Program-made: the position numbers and the translations under genes
Source of the DNA: Auanema rhodensis
Taxonomy: Eukaryota; Nematoda; Chromadorea; Rhabditida; Rhabditidae
Length of the DNA stretch: 64,000 nucleotides
Direction: 5' to 3'
Assembly (NCBI GenBank): GCA_964057225.1
Contig: CAXKVF010000074.1
Span: forward strand, 1 to 64,000
Shown: positions 56,281-64,000 of the stretch, in pieces
Layout: each line of letters starts with the position of its first letter
Numbering within the stretch: position 1 is the stretch's first letter
Notes under the pieces: generated by a model
The model's input: only the letters and a program-made list of their open reading frames with translations
What the model was told of the DNA's origin: nothing
Databases searched by the model: none

Positions 56281-59200
56281 CATGTCCATATTAAACTAAA
56301 AACAAATTTTTATTGATATTGGTTCATGGTAACCATGACTTTGAAATTTACGTGAACTTTAATTTATGCTAATTAAATGTACACGTGATGTGCACTTGGT
56401 ATGTAACTCGCTTCACGTGAAAGATAAAGAGATGCGGTTTTCAAAATTAGATTCCCCATGTCCATATTAGTCTAAAAACAAATTTTTATTGATATTGGTT
56501 CATGGTAACCATGACTTTGAAATTTACGTGAACTTTAATTTATGCTAATTAAATGTACACGTGATGTGCACTTGGTATGTAACTCGCTTCACGTGAAAGA
56601 TAAAGAGATGCGGTTTTCAAAATTAGATTCCCCATGTCCATATTAGTCTAAAAACAAATTTTTATTGATATTGCTTCATGGTAACCATGACTTTGAAATT
56701 TACGTGAACTTTAATTTATGCTAATTAAATGTACACGTGATGTGCACTTGGTATGTAACTCGCTTCACGTGAAAGATGAAGAGATGCGGTTTTCAAAATT
56801 AGATTCCCCATGTCCATATTAGTCTAAAAACAAATTTTTATTGATATTGGTGCATGGTAACCATGACTTTGAAATTTACGTGAACCTTAATTTATGCTAA
56901 TTAAATGTACACGTGATGTGCACTTGGTATGTAACTCGCTTCACGTGAAAGATAAAGAGATGCGGTTTTCAAAATTAGATTCCCCATGTCCATATTAGTC
57001 TAAAAACAAATTTTTATTGATATTGGTGCATGGTAACCATGACTTTGAAATTTACGTGAACTTTAATTTATGCTAATTAAATGTACACGTGATGTGCACT
57101 TGGTATGTAACTCGCTTCACGTGAAAGATAAAGAGATGCGGTTTTCAAAATTAGATTCCCCATGTCCATATTAGTCTAAAAACAAATTTTTATTGATATT
57201 GGTGCATGGTAACCATGACTTTGAAATTTACGTGAACTTTAATTTATGCTAATTAAATGTACACGTGATGTGCACTTGGTATGTAACTCGCTTCACGTGA
57301 AAGATAAAGAGATGCGGTTTTCAAAATTAGATTCCCCATGTCCATATTAGTCTAAAAACAAATTTTTATTGATATTGCTTCATGGTAACCATGACTTTGA
57401 AATTTACGTGAACTTTAATTTATGCTAATTAAATGTACACGTGATGTGCACTTGGTATGTAACTCGCTTCACGTGAAAGATAAAGAGATGCGGTTTTCAA
57501 AATTAGATTCCCCATGTCCATATTAGTCTAAAAACAAATTTTTATTGATATTGGTGCATGGTAACCATGACTTTGAAATTTACGTGAACTTTAATTTATG
57601 CTAATTAAATGTACACGTGATGTGCACTTGGTATGTAACTCGCTTCACGTGAAAGATAAAGAGATGCGGTTTTCAAAATTAGATTCCCCATGTCCATATT
57701 AGTCTAAAAACAAATTTTTATTGATATTGGTGCATGGTAACCATGACTTTGAAATTTACGTGAACTTTAATTTATGCTAATTAAATGTACACGTGATGTG
57801 CACTTGGTATGTAACTCGCTTCACGTGAAAGATAAAGAGATGCGGTTTTCAAAATTAGATTCCCCATGTCCATATTAGGCTAAAAACAAATTTTTATTGA
57901 TATTGGTGCATGGTAACCATGACTTTGAAATTTACGTGAACTTTAATTTATGCTAATTAAATGTACACGTGATGTGCACTTGGTATGTAACTCGCTTCAC
58001 GTGAAAGATAAAGAGATGCGGTTTTCAAAATTAGATTCCCCATGTCCATATTAGTCTACAAACAAATTTTTATTGATATTGGTTCATGGTAACCATGACT
58101 TTGAAATTTACGTGAACTTTAATTTATGCTAATTAAATGTACACGTGATGTGCACTTGGTATGTAACTCGCTTCACGTGAAAGATAAAGAGATGCGGTTT
58201 TCAAAATTAGATTCCCCATGTCCATATTAGTCTAAAAACAAATTTTTATTGATATTGGTGCATGGTAACCATGACTTTGAAATTTACGTGAACTTTAATT
58301 TATGCTAATTAAATGTACACGTGATGTGCACTTGGTATGTAACTCGCTTCACGTGAAAGATGAAGAGATGCGGTTTTCAAAATTAGATTCCCCATGTCCA
58401 TATTAGTCTAAAAACAAATTTTTATTGATATTGGTGCATGGTAACCATGACTTTGAAATTTACGTGAACTTTAATTTATGCTAATTAAATGTACACGTGA
58501 TGTGCACTTGGTATGTAACTCGCTTCACGTGAAAGATAAAGAGATGCGGTTTTCAAAATTAGATTCCCCATGTCCATATTAAACTAAAAACAAATTTTTA
58601 TTGATATTGGTTCATGGTAACCATGACTTTGAAATTTACGTGAACTTTAATTTATGCTAATTAAATGTACACGTGATGTGCACTTGGTATGTAACTCGCT
58701 TCACGTGAAAGATAAAGAGATGCGGTTTTCAAAATTAGATTCCCCATGTCCATATTAGTCTAAAAACAAATTTTTATTGATATTGGTGCATGGTAACCAT
58801 GACTTTGAAATTTACGTGAACTTTAATTTATGCTAATTAAATGTACACGTGATGTGCACTTGGTATGTAACTCGCTTCACGTGAAAGATAAAGAGATGCG
58901 GTTTTCAAAATTAGATTCCCCATGTCCATATTAGTCTAAAAACAAATTTTTATTGATATTGCTTCATGGTAACCATGACTTTGAAATTTACGTGAACTTT
59001 AATTTATGCTAATTAAATGTACACGTGATGTGCACTTGGTATGTAACTCGCTTCACGTGAAAGATAAAGAGATGCGGTTTTCAAAATTAGATTCCCCATG
59101 TCCATATTAGTCTAAAAACAAATTTTTATTGATATTGGTGCATGGTAACCATGACTTTGAAATTTACGTGAACCTTAATTTATGCTAATTAAATGTACAC

Positions 59201-61560
59201 GTGATGTGCACTTGGTATGTAACTCGCTTCACGTGAAAGATAAAGAGATGCGGTTTTCAAAATTAGATTCCCCATGTCCATATTAGTCTAAAAACAAATT
59301 TTTATTGATATTGGTTCATGGTAACCATGACTTTGAAATTTACGTGAACTTTAATTTATGCTAATTAAATGTACACGTGATGTGCACTTGGTATGTAACT
59401 CGCTTCACGTGAAAGATAAAGAGATGCGGTTTTCAAAATTAGATTCCCCATGTCCATATTAGTCTAAAAACAAATTTTTATTGATATTGGTGCATGGTAA
59501 CCATGACTTTGAAATTTACGTGAACTTTAATTTATGCTAATTAAATGTACACGTGATGTGCACTTGGTATGTAACTCGCTTCACGTGAAAGATAAAGAGA
59601 TGCGGTTTTCAAAATTAGATTCCCCATGTCCATATTAGTCTAAAAACAAATTTTTATTGATATTGCTTCATGGTAACCATGACTTTGAAATTTACGTGAA
59701 CTTTAATTTATGCTAATTAAATGTACACGTGATGTGCACTTGGTATGTAACTCGCTTCACGTGAAAGATGAAGAGATGCGGTTTTCAAAATTAGATTCCC
59801 CATGTCCATATTAGTCTAAAAACAAATTTTTATTGATATTGGTGCATGGTAACCATGACTTTGAAATTTACGTGAACTTTAATTTATGCTAATTAAATGT
59901 ACACGTGATGTGCACTTGGTATGTAACTCGCTTCACGTGAAAGATAAAGAGATGCGGTTTTCAAAATTAGATTCCCCATGTCCATATTAAACTAAAAACA
60001 AATTTTTATTGATATTGGTTCATGGTAACCATGACTTTGAAATTTACGTGAACTTTAATTTATGCTAATTAAATGTACACGTGATGTGCACTTGGTATGT
60101 AACTCGCTTCACGTGAAAGATAAAGAGATGCGGTTTTCAAAATTAGATTCCCCATGTCCATATTAGTCTAAAAACAAATTTTTATTGATATTGGTGCATG
60201 GTAACCATGACTTTGAAATTTACGTGAACTTTAATTTATGCTAATTAAATGTACACGTGATGTGCACTTGGTATGTAACTCGCTTCACGTGAAAGATAAA
60301 GAGATGCGGTTTTCAAAATTAGATTCCCCATGTCCATATTAGTCTAAAAACAAATTTTTATTGATATTGCTTCATGGTAACCATGACTTTGAAATTTACG
60401 TGAACTTTAATTTATGCTAATTAAATGTACACGTGATGTGCACTTGGTATGTAACTCGCTTCACGTGAAAGATAAAGAGATGCGGTTTTCAAAATTAGAT
60501 TCCCCATGTCCATATTAGTCTAAAAACAAATTTTTATTGATATTGGTGCATGGTAACCATGACTTTGAAATTTACGTGAACCTTAATTTATGCTAATTAA
60601 ATGTACACGTGATGTGCACTTGGTATGTAACTCGCTTCACGTGAAAGATAAAGAGATGCGGTTTTCAAAATTAGATTCCCCATGTCCATATTAGTCTAAA
60701 AACAAATTTTTATTGATATTGGTTCATGGTAACCATGACTTTGAAATTTACGTGAACTTTAATTTATGCTAATTAAATGTACACGTGATGTGCACTTGGT
60801 ATGTAACTCGCTTCACGTGAAAGATAAAGAGATGCGGTTTTCAAAATTAGATTCCCCATGTCCATATTAGTCTAAAAACAAATTTTTATTGATATTGGTG
60901 CATGGTAACCATGACTTTGAAATTTACGTGAACTTTAATTTATGCTAATTAAATGTACACGTGATGTGCACTTGGTATGTAACTCGCTTCACGTGAAAGA
61001 TAAAGAGATGCGGTTTTCAAAATTAGATTCCCCATGTCCATATTAGTCTAAAAACAAATTTTTATTGATATTGCTTCATGGTAACCATGACTTTGAAATT
61101 TACGTGAACTTTAATTTATGCTAATTAAATGTACACGTGATGTGCACTTGGTATGTAACTCGCTTCACGTGAAAGATAAAGAGATGCGGTTTTCAAAATT
61201 AGATTCCCCATGTCCATATTAGTCTAAAAACAAATTTTTATTGATATTGGTGCATGGTAACCATGACTTTGAAATTTACGTGAACCTTAATTTATGCTAA
61301 TTAAATGTACACGTGATGTGCACTTGGTATGTAACTCGCTTCACGTGAAAGATAAAGAGATGCGGTTTTCAAAATTAGATTCCCCATGTCCATATTAGTC
61401 TACAAACAAATTTTTATTGATATTGGTTCATGGTAACCATGACTTTGAAATTTACGTGAACTTTAATTTATGCTAATTAAATGTACACGTGATGTGCACT
61501 TGGTATGTAACTCGCTTCACGTGAAAGATAAAGAGATGCGGTTTTCAAAATTAGATTCCC
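56280..61560 (+). repeat. Nested 13-, 8- and 4-monomer repeats (TTAAACTA and AACCTTAA markers)
   Basis: TTAAACTA, replacing TTAGTCTA, occurs at 56291, 58579 and 59987, with steps of 2,288 bp (13 monomers) and 1,408 bp (8). AACCTTAA (T73->C) occurs at 56883, 59171, 60579 and 61283, with steps of 2,288, 1,408 and 704 bp (13, 8 and 4). The two markers keep their steps in parallel, so they move together. CTACAAAC (A14->C) occurs at 58059 and 61403, 19 monomers apart. All steps are exact multiples of 176, so this stretch has no net indel. Confidence 0.88.
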
Positions 61561-63853
61561 CATGTCCATATTAGTCTAAAAACAAATTTTTATTGATATT
61601 GGTGCATGGTAACCATGACTTTGAAATTTACGTGAACTTTAATTTATGCTAATTAAATGTACACGTGATGTGCACTTGGTATGTAACTCGCTTCACGTGA
61701 AAGATAAAGAGATGCGGTTTTCAAAATTAGATTCCCCATGTCCATATTAGTCTAAAAACAAATTTTTATTGATATTGGTGCATGGTAACCATGACTTTGA
61801 AATTTACGTGAACTTTAATTTATGCTAATTAAATGTACACGTGATGTGCACTCGGTATGTAACTCGCTTCACGTGAAAGATGAAGAGATGCGGTTTTCAA
61901 AATTAGATTCCCCATGTCCATATTAGTCTAAAAACAAATTTTTATTGATATTGGTGCATGGTAACCATGACTTTGAAATTTACGTGAACTTTAATTTATG
62001 CTAATTAAATGTACACGTGATGTGCACTTGGTATGTAACTCGCTTCACGTGAAAGATAAAGAGATGCGGTTTTCAAAATTAGATTCCCCATGTCCATATT
62101 AGTCTAAAAACAAATTTTTATTGATATTGGTTCATGGTAACCATGACTTTGAAATTTACGTGAACTTTAATTTATGCTAATTAAATGTACACGTGATGTG
62201 CACTTGGTATGTAACTCGCTTCACGTGAAAGATAAAGAGATGCGGTTTTCAAAATTAGATTCCCCATGTCCATATTAGTCTAAAAACAAATTTTTATTGA
62301 TATTGGTGCATGGTAACCATGACTTTGAAATTTACGTGAACTTTAATTTATGCTAATTAAATGTACACGTGATGTGCACTTGGTATGTAACTCGCTTCAC
62401 GTGAAAGATGAAGAGATGCGGTTTTCAAAATTAGATTCCCCATGTCCATATTAGTCTAAAAACAAATTTTTATTGATATTGGTGCATGGTAACCATGACT
62501 TTGAAATTTACGTGAACTTTAATTTATGCTAATTAAATGTACACGTGATGTGCACTTGGTATGTAACTCGCTTCACGTGAAAGATAAAGAGATGCGGTTT
62601 TCAAAATTAGATTCCCCATGTCCATATTAGTCTAAAAACAAATTTTTATTGATATTGGTGCATGGTAACCATGACTTTGAAATTTACGTGAACTTTAATT
62701 TATGCTAATTAAATGTACACGTGATGTGCACTTGGTATGTAACTCGCTTCACGTGGAAGATAAAGAGATGCGGTTTTCAAAATTAGATTCCCCATGTCCA
62801 TATTAGTCTAAAAACAAATTTTATTGATATTGGTGCATGGTAACCATGACTTTGAAATTTACGTGAACTTTAATTTATGCTAATTAAATGTACACGTGAT
62901 GTGCACTTGGTATGTAACTCGCTTCACGTGAAAGATAAAGAGATGCGGTTTTCAAAATTAGATTCCCCATGTCCATATTAGTCTAAAAACAAATTTTATT
63001 GATATTGGTGCATGGTAACCATGACTTTGAAATTTACGTGAACTTTAATTTATGCTAATTAAATGTACACGTGATGTGCACTTGGTATGTAACTCGCTTC
63101 ACGTGAAAGATGAAGAGATGCGGTTTTCAAAATTAGATTCCCCATGTCCATATTAGTCTGAAAACAAATTTTTATTGATATTGGTGCATGGTAACCATGA
63201 CTTTGAAATTTACGTGAACTTTAATTTATGCTAATTAAATGTACACGTGATGTGCACTTGGTATGTAACTCGCTTCACGTGAAAGATAAAGAGATGCGGT
63301 TTTCAAAATTAGATTCCCCATGTTCATATTAGTCTAAAAACAAATTTTTATTGATATTGGTGCATGGTAACCATGACTTTGAAATTTACGTGAACTTTAA
63401 TTTATGCTAATTAAATGTACACGTGATGTGCACTTGGTATGTAACTCGCTTCACGTGAAAGATAAAGAGATGCGGTTTTCAAAATTAGATTCCCCATGTC
63501 CATATTAGGCTAAAAACAAATTTTTATTGATATTGGTGCATGGTAACCATGACTTTGAAATTTACGTGAACTTTAATTTATGCTAATTAAATGTACACGT
63601 GATGTGCACTTGGTATGTAACTCGCTTCACGTGAAAGATAAAGAGATGCGGTTTCAAAATTAGATTCCCCATGTCCATATTAGTCTACAAACAAATTTTT
63701 ATTGATATTGGTTCATGGTAACCATGACTTTGAAATTTACGTGAACTTTAATTTATGCTAATTAAATGTACACGTGATGTGCACTTGGTATGTAACTCGC
63801 TTCACGACGTGAAAGATAAAGAGATGCGGTTTTCAAAATTAGATTCCCCATGT
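61560..63853 (+). repeat. Right segment with renewed small indels
   Basis: Up to about 62.7 kb this block repeats 54.4-55.5 kb (CACTCGG at 61851). AATTTTATT contractions then appear near 62819 and 62994, a GCGGTTTC contraction near 63652, and a three-base insertion near 63806 that turns TTCACGTGAA into TTCACGACGTGAA. The markers AGGCTA (57877/63507) and CTACAAAC (58059/63688) recur together at 5,630 and 5,629 bp, or 32 monomers minus two or three bases. This block is therefore also a copy of 57.8-58.3 kb. Confidence 0.8.
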
Positions 63854-64000
63854 CCATATTAGTCTAAAAACAAATTTTTATTGATATTGGTGCATGGTAA
63901 CCATGACTTTGAAATTTACGTGAACTTTAATTTATGCTAATTAAATGTACACGTGATGTGCACTTGGTATGTAACTCGCTTCACGTGAAAGATGAAGAGA
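63854..64000 (+). repeat. Partial 364th monomer cut by the window edge
   Basis: This monomer has a GTGC head and the GAAG allele and ends at monomer position 147 because the window stops. There is no sign that the array itself ends here. Confidence 0.95.

Larger units (their letters stand above)
1..64000 (+). repeat. 176-bp satellite DNA array, whole window
   Basis: One satellite family fills the window head to tail in a single orientation. Tracking the CCATATTAG landmark gives starts at 1, 5096, 10018, 20036, 30064, 40095, 50126 and 63854. That corresponds to 363 full monomers with a net loss of 35 bases against 363 x 176. The consensus has 57 G/C in 176 bases. I found no interruption by other sequence, no inverted segment and no N. 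On the + strand, stops occur in all three frames between monomer positions 45 and 91. On the - strand they occur in all three frames between 6 and 27. The longest possible ORF is therefore only a little over one monomer, and no coding region is supportable. Size, homogeneity and higher-order structure fit centromeric, pericentromeric or subtelomeric satellite of a eukaryote. The family name and species are not recognised. Confidence 0.99.

Noticed and set aside
63800-63815. Functional significance of the ACG insertion in TTCACGACGTGAA
   Set aside because: It is a single private copy in an indel-rich stretch near the window end; simple slippage or a consensus error explains it.
1-64000. Protein-coding genes or short ORFs
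   Set aside because: Stops occur in all six frames within each 176-bp unit, and 176 is not a multiple of 3, so frames rotate and close within little more than one monomer.
1-64000. CRISPR array
   Set aside because: Repeats are directly adjacent with no unique spacers, are far longer than CRISPR repeats, and no cas-like gene is present.
1-64000. Plasmid or phage iterons / replication origin
   Set aside because: Hundreds of 176-bp units with HOR structure far exceed any iteron block; no replication gene or unique flank exists.
1-64000. Telomeric repeat, 5S or rDNA spacer array
   Set aside because: No TTAGGG/TTTAGGG-type runs, no 5S internal promoter boxes and no rRNA-like sequence in the unit.
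1-64000. Transposon, LTR or MITE embedded in the array
   Set aside because: Monomer phase can be followed from 1 to 63854 with only small indels; no insertion longer than a few bases was seen.
1-64000. Assignment to a named satellite such as Arabidopsis 178-bp, Brassica 176-bp, alpha satellite or Tyba
   Set aside because: Unit length is similar to several of these, but I do not recognise sequence similarity to those I can recall, and length alone is not evidence.

Overview
The whole 64,000-base window is one uninterrupted head-to-tail satellite DNA array. The unit is 176 bp, about 32% G+C, always in the same orientation. Taking CCATATTAG as base 1 of the unit, there are 363 complete monomers (1-63853) and a partial 364th (63854-64000). 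Both window edges lie inside the array, so its true length and flanks are unknown. I see no gene, RNA gene, transposon, CRISPR array, inversion, gap or unique-sequence island. Every monomer has stop codons in all six frames, so no long reading frame can exist.

A megasatellite with a near-nucleosomal unit and higher-order repeats (HORs) points to a eukaryotic nuclear chromosome, most likely centromeric, pericentromeric or subtelomeric heterochromatin. I do not recognise the monomer as a named satellite and cannot tell plant from animal from this window alone.

Monomers differ mainly at a few diagnostic positions. Position 39 is G or T, and a C at position 37 occurs with T39, giving three head types written here G, T and C (GTGC, GTTC, CTTC at 37-40). 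A fourth, rare head is GTTGAATGG. Position 141 is A or G (AAAG or GAAG). Rarer markers include G114->A, A13->G, A19->G, T62->G, T73->C, T112->C, C84->T, C157->G and others. Markers recur at exact multiples of 176 bp, which exposes segmental tandem duplications.

Layout: 1-3.5 kb, left part with a 10-monomer repeat offset. 3.5-16.1 kb, a nearly pure G-head block with a loose 4-monomer rhythm and many single-base contractions. 16.1-21.0 kb, a 15/13-monomer tandem duplication. 21.0-24.7 kb, 8/9-monomer cycles with A19->G and AAAAG markers. 24.0-35.3 kb, two copies of a ~5.3 kb block offset by 5,983 bp. 32.5-42.4 kb, a tandem duplication of 4,928 bp (28 monomers). 42.8-49.4 kb, a marker series colinear with 19.1-22.0 kb, about 24 kb away, plus a 20-monomer offset. 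50.1-53.3 kb, an 8-monomer HOR. 54.4-62.7 kb, nested 13-, 8- and 4-monomer repeats. 62.8-64.0 kb, a right end again rich in small indels.

The monomer is rich in short dyad symmetries: a CATGGT/ACCATG hairpin sequence, CACGTG twice, TTCACGTGAA, GTGCAC and TTTTCAAAA. It also carries three ACGTGA boxes about three helical turns apart. These are the best candidates for protein binding or non-B structure. No function can be proved from sequence alone.
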